From contig NZ_JAAZQQ010000003.1 in NCBI RefSeq assembly GCF_012395815.1, forward strand, positions 310,001-374,000: 64,000 nucleotides of DNA, in the 5' to 3' direction. Made by a program: the position numbers and the translations under genes. The stretch is from Roseicyclus persicicus. GTDB taxonomy: Bacteria; Pseudomonadota; Alphaproteobacteria; Rhodobacterales; Rhodobacteraceae. Below the pieces are notes generated by a model, which was not told the origin of the DNA, searched no databases, and saw nothing but the letters and a program-made list of their open reading frames with translations. Below are positions 50,087 to 58,240 of this stretch, in pieces (within the stretch, counting starts at the first letter, position 1; each line of letters begins with the position of its first letter).

Positions 50087-52351
50087 TTACCGCCCGCCCC
50101 GCCGCGCCGGCGCTTTCTTGCGCAGGCTGGCACGCCTGGCCGCCGCCTGGCCGGCCTTGCGCCGCATCGCGCCGCCCGGCTTGCCGCGCCCGCGGCGAAC
50201 GGGCGACTGCCGCCCCTCGACCTCGACCAGGTCGAGGACGAGGCCGCCGGTGACCGGCATCGCCTCGGCCAGCTTGACCGTCACCTTGTCGCCGATGCCG
50301 ATGGTCAGGCCGCTTTCGGAGCCCATCAGCGTCTGGCTGTCGGCGTCGAAGTGGAAATACTCGGCGCCGATGGCGCGCATCGGCAGGAGGCCGTCGGCGC
50401 CGGTCTCGTCGAGCTTCACGAAGGCGCCGAAGCGGGCGATGCCCGAGATGCGGCCGGTGAAGGTGCTGCCCACGCGGTCGGACAGGTAGGCGGCGAGGTA
50501 GCGGTCGGCGGTGTCGCGTTCGGCGGCCATCGACCGGCGCTCGGTGTCGGAGATGTGTTTCGCGGTTTCCTCCAGCCGGTCGATCTCGTCGGGGGAGAGG
50601 CCGTCGCGGCCCCAGCCGTGGGCCGAGATCAGCGCCCGGTGGACGACGAGGTCGGAATAGCGGCGGATCGGCGAGGTGAAATGGGCGTAGGCCCTGAGCG
50701 CGAGGCCGAAATGGCCGAAGTTCTGCGGGAAGTAGTAGGCCTGCTGCATCGACCGCAGCGTGGTCATGTTGATCAGCTCGTCGAACTCGGTCCCCTCGGC
50801 CTGGGCGAGCAGGCGGTTCAGCTGGCTCGTGTGCAGGACCTGCCCCTTGGCGAGGGTAAAGCCCGAGGCGGCGGCCGTTTCGCGGAGCGAGTCGAGCTTC
50901 TCGGGGCTCGGTTCCTCGTGGACACGGAACAGGAGCGGGGTGCGGCGGGCGATCAGTTCCTCGGCGGCGGCGACGTTCGCCAGCACCATGAAATCCTCGA
51001 TCAGCCGGTGGGCCTCGAGCCGGTCCTTGAAGCCGACCGACAGCACCTCGCCCTCCTCGGACAGCTCGATCCGCCGCTCGGGCAGGTCGAGGTCGAGGGG
51101 CTGGCGGCGCGTGCGGGCGGATTTCAGCGCCTCGTAGGCGGCGAACAGCGGCGCGATGACATCGGCGACCAGCGGTTTGGTCTTGTCGTTCGGCTGCCCG
51201 TCCTGGGCGGCCTGCACCTCTTCGTAGGCCAGCGAGGCGACGGAGCGCATGAGGCCGCGGACGAAGCGGTGCGACCGCTTGTTGCCGTCGGCGTCGATCA
51301 CCATGCGCACGGCGAGGCAGGCGCGCGGCACGCCCTCGTGGAGCGAGCACAGGTCGCCCGACAGCCGGTCGGGCAGCATCGGCACCACGCGGTCGGGGAA
51401 ATAGGTGGAATTGCCGCGCTTGCGCGCCTCGCGGTCGAGGGCGGAGCCGGGGTGCACGTAATGGGCGACATCGGCGATGGCGACCCAGATGACGTGGCCG
51501 CCGGGGTTCCTGGGGTCGTCGTCGGGGTGGGCGAGGACGGCGTCGTCGCGGTCGCGGGCGTCGGCGGGGTCGATGGTGACGAGCGGGTGGTCGCGCAGGT
51601 CCTCGCGCCCCGTCAGGCCGGCGGGTTTCGCGGCGTCGGCCTCGGCGATGGCGGCGTCGGGGAAGGCGTCGGGGATGCCGTGCTCGGCGATGGCGATGAG
51701 GCTGACGGCGCGCGGCGCGCCGGGGTCGCCGAGGCGGGTGATGACGCGCGCCCGCGGCAGGCCCATGCGGCCCTTGGGGCCGATCTGTTCGGCCTCGACC
51801 AGTTCGCCGTCCTTCGCGCCGTGGGTGTCGCCGGGGCGCACCGTCCAGTCGCGGTCGGCGCCCTTGGCGATGGGGACGATGCGGCCGCCCTCGGCGCCCT
51901 TGCGGAAGATGCCCATGACCTTCTGCGGGTTGGTGCCGATGCGGCGGATCAGGCGGGCGACGTAGTGGTGATCCTCGCCCTCGACCTCCTGCATCCGTGC
52001 GAGGATGCGGTCGCCCTCGCCCACGGCGGGGTCGGTGGCGCGGAGCGACAGGAGGATCTTCGGCTCCGGCCCCTCGCCCTGCCATTCGAGCGGGCGGGCG
52101 AAGAGGTCGCCGAGGCTGTCGGCGGGCAGGACCTGCAGGACCGAGACGGGCGGCAGGCGGTCGGGGTCGCGGTAGGTGCGGTGGCGTTTCTCGAGGTGGC
52201 CCTCCTCCTCCAGCTCCTTGAGGAGGCGCTTGAGGTCTATCCGGGCGGCGCCCTTGATGCCGAAGGCCTTGGCGATGTCGCGCTTGGCGGTCGCGTGGGG
52301 GTGCTCGGCGATCCAGGCGAGGATCTGGTCTTTGGTGGGGAGCTGGGCCAT
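50087..52351 (-). CDS. rnr: Ribonuclease R
   Basis: RNase R is a processive 3'-5' exonuclease that degrades structured RNA and helps quality control and ribosome maturation. The 754-residue protein has N-terminal helix-turn-helix and cold-shock domains (about 1-240), the RNB catalytic domain with the acidic cluster VTIDPADARDRDDAVL, later FTSPIRRYSDLVVHRAL, an S1 domain (GSTFTGRISGIARFGAFVKLDETGADGLLP) and a very basic tail (RRGRGKPGGAMRRKAGQAAARRASLRKKAPARRGG). Size fits the family. Upstream is dispersed repeat copy B. Confidence 0.96.
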   Translation of the reverse strand: MAQLPTKDQILAWIAEHPHATAKRDIAKAFGIKGAARIDLKRLLKELEEEGHLEKRHRTYRDPDRLPPVSVLQVLPADSLGDLFARPLEWQGEGPEPKILLSLRATDPAVGEGDRILARMQEVEGEDHHYVARLIRRIGTNPQKVMGIFRKGAEGGRIVPIAKGADRDWTVRPGDTHGAKDGELVEAEQIGPKGRMGLPRARVITRLGDPGAPRAVSLIAIAEHGIPDAFPDAAIAEADAAKPAGLTGREDLRDHPLVTIDPADARDRDDAVLAHPDDDPRNPGGHVIWVAIADVAHYVHPGSALDREARKRGNSTYFPDRVVPMLPDRLSGDLCSLHEGVPRACLAVRMVIDADGNKRSHRFVRGLMRSVASLAYEEVQAAQDGQPNDKTKPLVADVIAPLFAAYEALKSARTRRQPLDLDLPERRIELSEEGEVLSVGFKDRLEAHRLIEDFMVLANVAAAEELIARRTPLLFRVHEEPSPEKLDSLRETAAASGFTLAKGQVLHTSQLNRLLAQAEGTEFDELINMTTLRSMQQAYYFPQNFGHFGLALRAYAHFTSPIRRYSDLVVHRALISAHGWGRDGLSPDEIDRLEETAKHISDTERRSMAAERDTADRYLAAYLSDRVGSTFTGRISGIARFGAFVKLDETGADGLLPMRAIGAEYFHFDADSQTLMGSESGLTIGIGDKVTVKLAEAMPVTGGLVLDLVEVEGRQSPVRRGRGKPGGAMRRKAGQAAARRASLRKKAPARRGGR

Positions 52352-52422
52352 GCGGCTGGCGTAGCATGGCCCGCCGGGGGCGTCATGCGGGAATTGGCGG
52401 GCGGTGCGCCGGTTGCGGCTGC

Positions 52423-52495
52423 GGGAGCCTCCGGCGGGAGTATTTGGAAAGCAAAGATGGGGAGGGCGCGCGTTAACCTTGATGCGGGGTTAACC
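52423..52495. repeat. Dispersed repeat, copy B, with GTTAACC inverted repeat
   Basis: Shares with copy A (41557-41642) the blocks GGAGTATTT, AAGCAAAGATG and GCGCGTTAACCTTGATG, in the same order. The end forms GTTAACC-N8-GGTTAAC (52472-52494), which also supplies the TAA stop of dapE. An upstream GGGAGCCTCCGGCGGGAG can fold weakly. It sits between rnr and dapE. Confidence 0.6.
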
Positions 52496-53641
52496 GTCCT
52501 GGTCGAAATAGGCGCGCAGCATCCGGGCATAGATGCGCTTCAGGTCGTGGATGTCCTGCAGCCAGACGCGCTCGTCCACCTCGTGCATGCGGTGGCCGAC
52601 GAGGCCGAATTCGACCACCGGGCAGTGGTCCTTGACGAAGCGCGCGTCCGAGGTGCCGCCGGTGGTGGAGAGGACGGGGGACTGGTTCGTCTCCTGCCCG
52701 ATCGCGCGGGTGACGAGGTCGCTGAGGGCGCCGGGCGGCGTCAGGAAGGCCTCGCCCGACACCTGCGCCGTCATCTCGATCCGGGTGCCGGTCTCGGCGG
52801 CGACGCGGTCGGCCTCGGCGCGGAGCCAGTCGGTCAGCGACGCGCCGGTGTGCAGGTCGTTGAAGCGCAGGTTCACGGTCATCCGGGTGCGGGCGGGGAT
52901 GACGTTCGACGCCGGGTTGCCGGTGTCGATGGTGGTCACCGACAGGGTCGAGGGGTCGAAGTGGTCGGTGCCCTCGTCCAGCACGTGGGTCGACAGGCGG
53001 TGCGCCAGCAGCGCGACCGCCGGCATCGGGTTCAGCGCCTTGTGCAGATAGGCGGAATGGCCCTGCTTGCCGATCACCTCGAAGCGGGCGGTCATCGAGC
53101 CGCGGCGGCCGATCTTGACCATGTCGCCGATGGTCTCCACGCTGGTCGGCTCGCCGACGATGCAGAGGTCCATCCGCTCGCCCGCGGTCGCCATCCAGTC
53201 GAGGATGGCGATGGTGCCGTCCTGTCCGGGCCCTTCCTCGTCGCCGGTTATGGCGATCAGGATCGCACCGTCGGGCGGCGTGTCGGTCACGTGGTCGATG
53301 GCGGCGGCGACGAAGGCCGCGACACCAGATTTCATGTCGGTCGCGCCCCGGCCGTAGAGCCAGCCGTCCTCCGCGTGGGCCGAGAAGGGCGGGTGGGTCC
53401 AGGCGGCCGCGTCGCCCACCGGCACCACGTCGGTGTGCCCGTTGAAGCCGAAGCTTTTCGCCGCGCCCCTCGCGCCCCAGCGGCCGAAGAGGTTGGGGGT
53501 GCCGTTGCGGTCGACCCGGGTGCAGGCGAAGCCCGCGGTCTCCAGCATCGCCTGCAGCAGCTGCAGCGCGCCGCCTTCCTCGGGCGTGACCGAGGCGCAG
53601 CGGACGAGATCGGCGGTGAGGCGGGCGGGATCGGTGGGCAT
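52490..53641 (-). CDS. dapE: Succinyl-diaminopimelate desuccinylase DapE
   Basis: DapE removes succinate from N-succinyl-LL-diaminopimelate, leading to LL-DAP for lysine and peptidoglycan. The 383-residue M20 peptidase-family protein has the zinc site [37 protein letters not shown] (catalytic Glu), the dimer domain with KIGRRGSM and [11 protein letters not shown], and late [11 protein letters not shown] and [14 protein letters not shown]. Start ATG 53641 gives [20 protein letters not shown], the typical beginning. Its stop lies in dispersed repeat copy B. Confidence 0.95.
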   Translation of the reverse strand: MPTDPARLTADLVRCASVTPEEGGALQLLQAMLETAGFACTRVDRNGTPNLFGRWGARGAAKSFGFNGHTDVVPVGDAAAWTHPPFSAHAEDGWLYGRGATDMKSGVAAFVAAAIDHVTDTPPDGAILIAITGDEEGPGQDGTIAILDWMATAGERMDLCIVGEPTSVETIGDMVKIGRRGSMTARFEVIGKQGHSAYLHKALNPMPAVALLAHRLSTHVLDEGTDHFDPSTLSVTTIDTGNPASNVIPARTRMTVNLRFNDLHTGASLTDWLRAEADRVAAETGTRIEMTAQVSGEAFLTPPGALSDLVTRAIGQETNQSPVLSTTGGTSDARFVKDHCPVVEFGLVGHRMHEVDERVWLQDIHDLKRIYARMLRAYFDQDG

Positions 53642-53758
53642 CGGGGCGGCTCCTGCGGCGGTGGGGCCTTGGGTAGCGCTGTGACCGGGAAGGCACAATG
53701 GGGGGCGGCCCGGCCCGCGGGGCCGTGGCCGTGCTATGCCTGCGGCGGGAGGCTGATA

Positions 53759-53779
53759 TTGTTTCCTCAAGGACAACAA
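53759..53779. promoter_or_regulatory. Quasi-palindrome upstream of the Hint protein, possible operator
   Basis: TTGTTTCCT-CA-AGGACAACAA reads as an inverted repeat with one extra base in the right arm, in an AT-richer patch about 110 bases ahead of the Hint protein start. The match is symmetric enough to be an operator, but no regulator is evident. By-eye observation only. Confidence 0.3.
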
Positions 53780-53889
53780 AGGCCGAGGCAGGCCGCGGCG
53801 CAGGCCGCATCCGGGCAGGACAGGATCATGGGACCGAGCGGGACAAGCGCGCTTCGGCATATCGGCCGCGTCACGGCGGAGGCGACCCC

Positions 53890-54957
53890 GTGAGCTGGGC
53901 GGCGCAGGGCGCAGCCGACGCCGCGGTCGAGGGCCGGTGGTGCGCCATCTGGCGCGCCGGGGTGCTGGTCGCCCCCCTGCGCCCCGTCGATGCCCTGCCG
54001 CGCCCCGAGCTGACCCTGTGCCTCGAGTTTACCCTGCCGCCCCTGCCAAGGCGCGTGCCGCTGCGGCTGTGGCAGGGCGCGGCCGAGGCGTCGCGGGCGA
54101 TCGGGCTCTATGCGCTGCCGGACGGGGCGCTGAGGCTGGTGCATGGCGAGATCGACCTTGTCACCCCCCCGGGCACCGCCCGGCCCGGCGAGACGGTGAC
54201 GCTGCGCTACCGGGCCTGCGCGCGCGGGCGCGGCGACATCGCGGATTTCATCAACCACGACCGCCCCTTGCGCCACCGGCTGCGGGCCGGGCTGGCGCGC
54301 GCGGCGCGGCTGGACGAGGCGTTGCCGCGCGAGGCGGGGTTCCTGTCGGTCTGCCATGTGGCCGCGGTGGCCGAGTTCGGCCTCGCGCCGACCGATCTGC
54401 CCGCGCTGGCCACCGGCGCGATGCTGCCCACGTCGCAGGGGATGCGGCCCGTCGAGGCGCTGGAGCCCGGCATGGTGCTCAGGACGGTCACCGGCGAGCG
54501 GCTGCCGCTGCGCTGGGTGGCGCGGCGTCCGCGGCTCTGCCTTGGGCGGCTTGCCCCGGTGCGCCTGCGGGCGCCCTATTTCGGGCTGGCGCAGGACATC
54601 TGCGTCACCCCCGAGACCCGGATCCTGCGCAGCGGCCCGGCGGTCGAGTACCTGTTCGGGCATGAGAAGGTGCTGGTCCGCGCCGGCGACCTGACCGGCA
54701 GCCCGGGGGCCCACCCCGACCGCAACGCGCCGGTGCGCGTGGTCCATCACCTGATGCTCGACGATCCCGCCTGCGTGACCATCGACCGCTGCGGGGTTGA
54801 GACGGCACTGTTGTCCGATGTGGTCGCCGCCGAGGATGCCGGCCCGCCGCGCAACCTGTCCGACGCCGACCGCCAGCCCTGCCTGCCGGTGCTGGACCGT
54901 GCCGCCGCGCAGGCGCTGGTGGCGGCCTCGGCCCGGGGGCGGCGGGCGGCGGGCTAG
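53890..54957 (+). CDS. Hint-domain protein (Hedgehog/intein-type, HINT_2) with altered active-site start
   Basis: A 355-residue protein with an N-terminal domain of about 170 residues ([32 protein letters not shown]..., beta-rich) and a Hint_2 domain from about residue 172: [38 protein letters not shown]...[13 protein letters not shown]...[31 protein letters not shown]. The Cys that usually begins this domain (CFxxGT) is not seen; the spot reads ALATGAM, so self-processing may be lost. Start is uncertain: GTG 53890 overlaps the stop of a 21-residue upstream frame (ATG 53828, [21 protein letters not shown]), perhaps coupled. Role unknown; Rhodobacterales carry many such proteins. Confidence 0.75.
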   Translation: MSWAAQGAADAAVEGRWCAIWRAGVLVAPLRPVDALPRPELTLCLEFTLPPLPRRVPLRLWQGAAEASRAIGLYALPDGALRLVHGEIDLVTPPGTARPGETVTLRYRACARGRGDIADFINHDRPLRHRLRAGLARAARLDEALPREAGFLSVCHVAAVAEFGLAPTDLPALATGAMLPTSQGMRPVEALEPGMVLRTVTGERLPLRWVARRPRLCLGRLAPVRLRAPYFGLAQDICVTPETRILRSGPAVEYLFGHEKVLVRAGDLTGSPGAHPDRNAPVRVVHHLMLDDPACVTIDRCGVETALLSDVVAAEDAGPPRNLSDADRQPCLPVLDRAAAQALVAASARGRRAAG

Positions 54958-54963
54958 AGTCCG

Positions 54964-55296
54964 TCAGTCGTAGAAGGGCGTCATCTGGGCGACGATCACG
55001 GCGTTCTCGGCCGCCGCGCGGTCCATCAGCGCGGCCTCCTCGGGGTCGATCTCCTCGCCGGCGGCCTCGCGCTCGGCGCGGGTGCCGTGGCCGGTCACGT
55101 CGAGCGGCGCAAGGTCGGCCTGCTTGAGGATCGCCACGGTCTCGCGCACCGCCTCGGCCTCGTCGACGCCCGAGGCGTAGCACAGCAGCGCTGCGCCGGT
55201 CGCCTTGTCCGGCAGCCCGTCGCCGGCCTTGCGGCCGACCTCGACGACGAGGGTGTAGACGTGCTGCGGGCGGCGGGGTTTCGGGGCGTCGGTCAT
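54964..55296 (-). CDS. Conserved-type hypothetical protein (110 aa)
   Basis: A 110-residue protein (MTDAPKPRRPQHVYTLVVEVGRKAGDGLPDKATGAALLCYASGVDEAEAVRETVAILKQADLAPLDVTGHGT). The first half suggests a ferredoxin-like alpha/beta fold with YTLVVEV and a helix VDEAEAVRETVAILKQ. I recall the pattern from other Rhodobacterales without a function. It is convergent with the Hint gene (6 bases apart) and divergent from the Crp/Fnr gene. Confidence 0.65.
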   Translation of the reverse strand: MTDAPKPRRPQHVYTLVVEVGRKAGDGLPDKATGAALLCYASGVDEAEAVRETVAILKQADLAPLDVTGHGTRAEREAAGEEIDPEEAALMDRAAAENAVIVAQMTPFYD

Positions 55297-55336
55297 GGGC
55301 GATCCCTGCGCCGGAACGGGGCGGGCGTCAATCCCG

Positions 55337-55373
55337 GTTGACCGGGGCGGCGGCGCTTGGGAAGTTGACCGGG
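55337..55373. promoter_or_regulatory. Direct repeat GTTGACCGGG x2 ahead of the Crp/Fnr gene
   Basis: The ten-base sequence GTTGACCGGG occurs at 55337-55346 and again at 55364-55373, 27 bases apart start to start, directly before the Crp/Fnr start at 55394. Each contains a TTGACC that could serve as a -35 element, and the pair might be an autoregulatory site. No experimental basis. Confidence 0.3.
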
Positions 55374-55393
55374 TTCACGACCGGAGGGCCGCC

Positions 55394-55984
55394 ATGATCC
55401 GCCGCTTCGCCGCCCGCGCGGGCGACGTGCTGTTCCAGCCCGGATCGGCCTGCCCGGGGTTCCTGGTGCTCGACCGCGGCACGATCCGCGTCAGCCTGAC
55501 CGCCGCGAACGGGCGCGAGGTGGTGCTCTACCGCGTCTCGGCCGGCACGGTCTGCCTGCAGACCTTCACCTGCCTTGTCGAGGGGGAGCACTACAGCGCC
55601 GAGGGCGTGGTGGAGGAGGACGTGGCGGGCGAGATGATCCCCGCGGGCGAGTTCCGCGCCCGGCTGGCCACGGACGATGCGTTCCGCGGCAAGGTGTTCG
55701 AGGGGGTGGCCCAGCGGTTCGCCGAGTACCAGCGGCTGGTCGAGGAGGTGGCGCTGACCGGCTTCGACGCGCGGCTGGCGCGGGTGCTGCTGCGGCTGGC
55801 CGATGACGCGGGCTTCGTGGCGGCGACCCACGCGGCGCTGGCGGCCGAGACGGCCTCGGGGCGGGCGGTGGTCACCCGGCGGCTGGCCGAGTTCGCCCGC
55901 GCCGGCGTCGCGGTGCAGGAAAAGGGCGGCGTGCGCATCGCCGACCGCACGGGGCTGGAACGGATTGCCGCAGATACGCGGTGA
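55394..55984 (+). CDS. Crp/Fnr family transcriptional regulator
   Basis: A 196-residue regulator with a cupin-like sensor domain (about 1-115: VLFQPGSACPGFLVLDRGTIRVSLTAANGREVVLYRVSAGTVC...), a dimer helix, and a C-terminal winged helix (THAALAAETASGRAVVTRRLAEFARAGVAVQEKGGVRIAD). It has no N-terminal Fe-S Cys cluster and only three Cys (20, 54, 60), so it is not a classic FNR oxygen sensor; Cys54/Cys60 in TVCLQTFTCL could still respond to redox or sulfur species, as in some relatives. A GGAGGGCC site precedes the ATG. The gene for a DUF2892 membrane protein follows after a perfect palindrome. Confidence 0.87.
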   Translation: MIRRFAARAGDVLFQPGSACPGFLVLDRGTIRVSLTAANGREVVLYRVSAGTVCLQTFTCLVEGEHYSAEGVVEEDVAGEMIPAGEFRARLATDDAFRGKVFEGVAQRFAEYQRLVEEVALTGFDARLARVLLRLADDAGFVAATHAALAAETASGRAVVTRRLAEFARAGVAVQEKGGVRIADRTGLERIAADTR

Positions 55985-55994
55985 CAAGGTCACC
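55980..55994. promoter_or_regulatory. Palindromic operator candidate between the Crp/Fnr gene and DUF2892
   Basis: GGTGACAAGGTCACC is a perfect 15-base palindrome (GGTGAC-aag-GTCACC). It begins within the stop codon region of the regulator gene and lies about 60 bases upstream of the DUF2892 start. It is similar in style to Crp/Fnr half-sites (TGTGA / TCACA) but with shorter spacing, so binding by the neighbouring regulator is only a guess. Confidence 0.4.
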
Positions 55995-56056
55995 GTGGCG
56001 ACTCGGGCGCGGGCTGTAGGGTGTTCCCCATCGGACAGCCAAAAGGAGACGGTCCC

Positions 56057-56248
56057 ATGTCCCGCAACGAAGGCACTCTCGACCGCGCGCTGCGCATCAT
56101 CGCCGGTCTCGTCCTCATCTCGCTCGTGTTCATCGGCCCGCAGACGGCCTGGGGCTGGGTCGGCCTCGTGCCGCTGCTGACCGGCCTCGTGGGCGTCTGC
56201 CCGCTCTACAGCCTGCTCGGGATCAATACCTGCGCCCTGAAATCCTGA
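56057..56248 (+). CDS. DUF2892 (YgaP-type) small membrane protein
   Basis: A 63-residue two-helix membrane protein of the DUF2892 family: MSRNEGTLDRALRIIAG, then LVLISLVFIGPQTAWGWVGLVPLLTG and LVGVCPLYSLLGINTC. The family motif GxCPLYxLLGINTC is complete. In other bacteria this domain is fused to or encoded beside rhodanese (sulfur-transfer) proteins. Here it follows a Crp/Fnr regulator with no rhodanese nearby. AGGAG precedes the ATG. A role in sulfide or thiol handling is plausible but unproven. Confidence 0.9.
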   Translation: MSRNEGTLDRALRIIAGLVLISLVFIGPQTAWGWVGLVPLLTGLVGVCPLYSLLGINTCALKS

Positions 56249-56290
56249 GACCAGGCCTGTGCCCCGTCCGCCCCAAAGGGTGGGCGGGGC

Positions 56291-56539
56291 CTATCGCCTG
56301 AGGCCGCGCCCCAGCGCGATCAGCAGGCAGGCGCCCACGGCGCCCGTGGCCAGCTGCCCGACGATCCCCGGAAAGGTGGTCTGCAGCAGCGCCTGCGCCA
56401 GGAAATTGCCGACCAGCGCGCCGACGATGCCGAGCACGATGTTCAGCAGGAGCCCGTGCCGCGCGCCCATCATCTTTTCCGCGATCCATCCGGCCAGCGC
56501 GCCGATGATGACGCTTCCGATCAGCCCGAAGCCTTCCAT
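56291..56539 (-). CDS. GlsB/YeaQ/YmgE family stress-response membrane protein
   Basis: An 82-residue inner-membrane protein with three hydrophobic segments. The family motif GWIAEKMMGARHGLLLNIVLGIVGALVGNFL is characteristic (the AGWIAxK...G...NIVLGIVGAxVG pattern of the transglycosylase-associated group). Members rise under envelope or general stress but their function is unknown. It starts 64 bases after the msrA stop on the same strand, and its own start (ATG 56539) has GGGAGGGCAGGAC upstream. Confidence 0.88.
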   Translation of the reverse strand: MEGFGLIGSVIIGALAGWIAEKMMGARHGLLLNIVLGIVGALVGNFLAQALLQTTFPGIVGQLATGAVGACLLIALGRGLRR

Positions 56540-56601
56540 GTCCTGCCCTCCCGCAGCGTGATGCGCCCGAGTGTGCCCCGCCCGGCCGCGCGCGCCAAGC
56601 C

Positions 56602-57279
56602 TCAGCCGCCGTGCCCGGCGAAGGGGGCCGCGTCGCCCCAGAGCTCGGCCACCCGCGCATCGCGGCCGCAGGCCGCGCGGTAGAGCCCGTAGGCAACCGA
56701 TTTCCGCCGCGGGCCGAAGCGGGTCAGGATCACCTCGTCCGAGCGGTGGTAATCCTGGTGGTAGATCTCGGCCGGGTAGAAGGGTGCGGCGTCGCGGACC
56801 GGCGTGACGACGGGCTGGCCGAGGGTGGCCTGCGCCTCGGCCAGCGCGGCCTCGGCGATGCGGCGTTCCTCGGGGGTCGTGACGAAGATGGCGGTGGCGT
56901 AGCTCGGGCCGCGGTCGCAGAACTGGCCGCCGGCGTCGGTGGGATCGACCGAGCGCAGGAACAGGTGCAGGAGCCGCGCGTAGGGCAGGCGCTGGGCGTC
57001 GTAGGTGATCTGCACCACCTCGAGATGCCCGGTGCCGCCGCGCACCACGTCGCGGTAGGACGGGTTCGCCACCGTGCCGCCCGCGAAGCCCGAGACCACG
57101 TCGATCACGCCCTCGACCCGCTCGAAATCGGCCTCGACGCACCAGAAGCAGCCGCCGGCCAGCACCGCGGTGCGGATGTCCTGCGCCTGCGCGCGGCCGG
57201 TCTGGGCGGCGAGGCCGGCCAGGATGGCGAGGGCGAGCGCCACGGCCTTGGCGGCGGCGGAGCGGGGCGTGCGGGGCAT
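56602..57279 (-). CDS. msrA: Periplasmic peptide-methionine (S)-S-oxide reductase MsrA
   Basis: MsrA repairs oxidised methionine. The 225-residue protein carries a signal peptide (about 1-32), so it acts in the periplasm, and the catalytic motif GGCFWC (Cys44) at the start of the mature enzyme. Other landmarks: [26 protein letters not shown], FFxSVDPTD-like [26 protein letters not shown], and the late [26 protein letters not shown]. Most MsrA proteins are cytoplasmic; exported versions protect envelope proteins. Reducing partner not visible in this window. Confidence 0.93.
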   Translation of the reverse strand: MPRTPRSAAAKAVALALAILAGLAAQTGRAQAQDIRTAVLAGGCFWCVEADFERVEGVIDVVSGFAGGTVANPSYRDVVRGGTGHLEVVQITYDAQRLPYARLLHLFLRSVDPTDAGGQFCDRGPSYATAIFVTTPEERRIAEAALAEAQATLGQPVVTPVRDAAPFYPAEIYHQDYHRSDEVILTRFGPRRKSVAYGLYRAACGRDARVAELWGDAAPFAGHGG

Positions 57280-57432
57280 GGGCGGGCCTCCTGTCTCTGG
57301 GCTGTGGCGAGGGTCCGGCATCGCCCGGCGCCTGCCAAGCCACGGCTGCGTGAGGTCACGCAGGCGTGACCCCTTGCGGTCGCCGACGGGGCGCTGTTCC
57401 TATGCGGCACGCCGGGCAGGAGGGACGCCAGC

Positions 57433-58134
57433 ATGAGGATCGCGATGTGGTCGGGGCCGCGGAACCTGTCGACGGCGATGATGTACGCCTTCGCCGCGCG
57501 GGGCGACTGCGCGGCGTCGGACGAGCCCTTCTACGCCGCCTACCTCGCCGCGACGGGGGCCGACCACCCGATGCGGGCCGAGATCCTGGCCGCGGGCGAG
57601 ACCGACCCCGGACAGGTCGCCGCCGCCTGCGCCGGGCCGGTGCCGGGCGCGCGGCTGCACTGGTACCAGAAGCACATGGCGCACCACATGGTGGAGGGCT
57701 TCCCGCTGGGCTGGGCCGGGGTGTGCGTGAACGTCCACCTGATCCGCCACCCGGCGCGGGTGATCGCCAGCTACGCCGAGAAGCGGGGCGAGATGACGCT
57801 GGAGGACATCGGCTTTCCGCAGCAGGCGCGGCTCTGGGAGCTGCTGCCGGGGCCGGTGGTGGATTCGGCAGACATCCGGGCCGACCCGGCGCGGATGCTG
57901 GGGCGCCTCTGCGCCGAGATCGGGCTGCCGTATTCGGACGCCATGTTGCAGTGGGAGGCGGGGCCGAAGCCCTTCGATGGGTCGTGGGCGCCGCACTGGT
58001 ACAACGCGGTGCACCGGTCGACCGGGTTCGCCGGGCCCGAGGGGCCGGTGCCCGAGGTGCCGCCCGGGCGGCGGGCGCTGCTGGACGCCGCGCTGCCGGT
58101 CTACGAGGCGATGCGGGCGGTGGCCTTGGGGTGA
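57433..58134 (+). CDS. Sulfotransferase-like protein
   Basis: A 233-residue P-loop-fold protein. MRIAMWSGPRNLSTAMMYAFAARGDCAASDEPFYAAYL is a distinctive start found in proteins listed as sulfotransferase-family or branched-chain-aminotransferase-like; GPRNLSTAMM takes the place of the phosphosulfate loop. LHWYQKHMAHHM and VHLIRHPARVIASYAEKR (3' phosphate-type site) follow. The activity of this group is not established, to my knowledge. It has a REP-like repeat 4 bases behind its stop. Confidence 0.75.
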   Translation: MRIAMWSGPRNLSTAMMYAFAARGDCAASDEPFYAAYLAATGADHPMRAEILAAGETDPGQVAAACAGPVPGARLHWYQKHMAHHMVEGFPLGWAGVCVNVHLIRHPARVIASYAEKRGEMTLEDIGFPQQARLWELLPGPVVDSADIRADPARMLGRLCAEIGLPYSDAMLQWEAGPKPFDGSWAPHWYNAVHRSTGFAGPEGPVPEVPPGRRALLDAALPVYEAMRAVALG

Positions 58135-58137
58135 GGG

Positions 58138-58163
58138 GGTGGCGGGCCGAGGCCCGCCCTACG
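58138..58163. repeat. REP-like palindromic repeat, copy 2
   Basis: GGCGGGCC-GA-GGCCCGCC flanked by GGT and CTACG, differing from copy 1 (48541-48565) by a base or two at the centre. It lies right after the sulfotransferase-like gene and could fold into a terminator stem, but no T-run follows. Confidence 0.5.
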
Positions 58164-58206
58164 GCGTCAGGCCGGCGGTGCGCCCTGCGGAGAGGGTGCT
58201 CCCGAA

Positions 58207-58240
58207 GGGCGTATTTGGGGAAAGATGAATGGGCGGGCGG
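58207..58240. repeat. Dispersed repeat, copy C (short)
   Basis: Contains GGGCGTATTTGGGGAAAGATG, a shortened version of the GGAGTATTT...AAAGATG core of copies A and B, without the GTTAACC block. It ends at the stop codon of the saccharopine dehydrogenase. Weaker evidence than for A and B. Confidence 0.4.

Noticed and set aside
48561-52367. A 1268-residue frame joining RNase R and the lytic transglycosylase
   Set aside because: The upper part is the RNase R gene read out of frame (Arg/Pro-rich). The lytic transglycosylase starts at 49958 with a signal peptide.
50351-53893. A 1180-residue plus-strand frame antisense to RNase R and dapE
   Set aside because: Low-complexity, Gly/Val/Asp-rich antisense product with no domain; both opposite-strand genes are certain.
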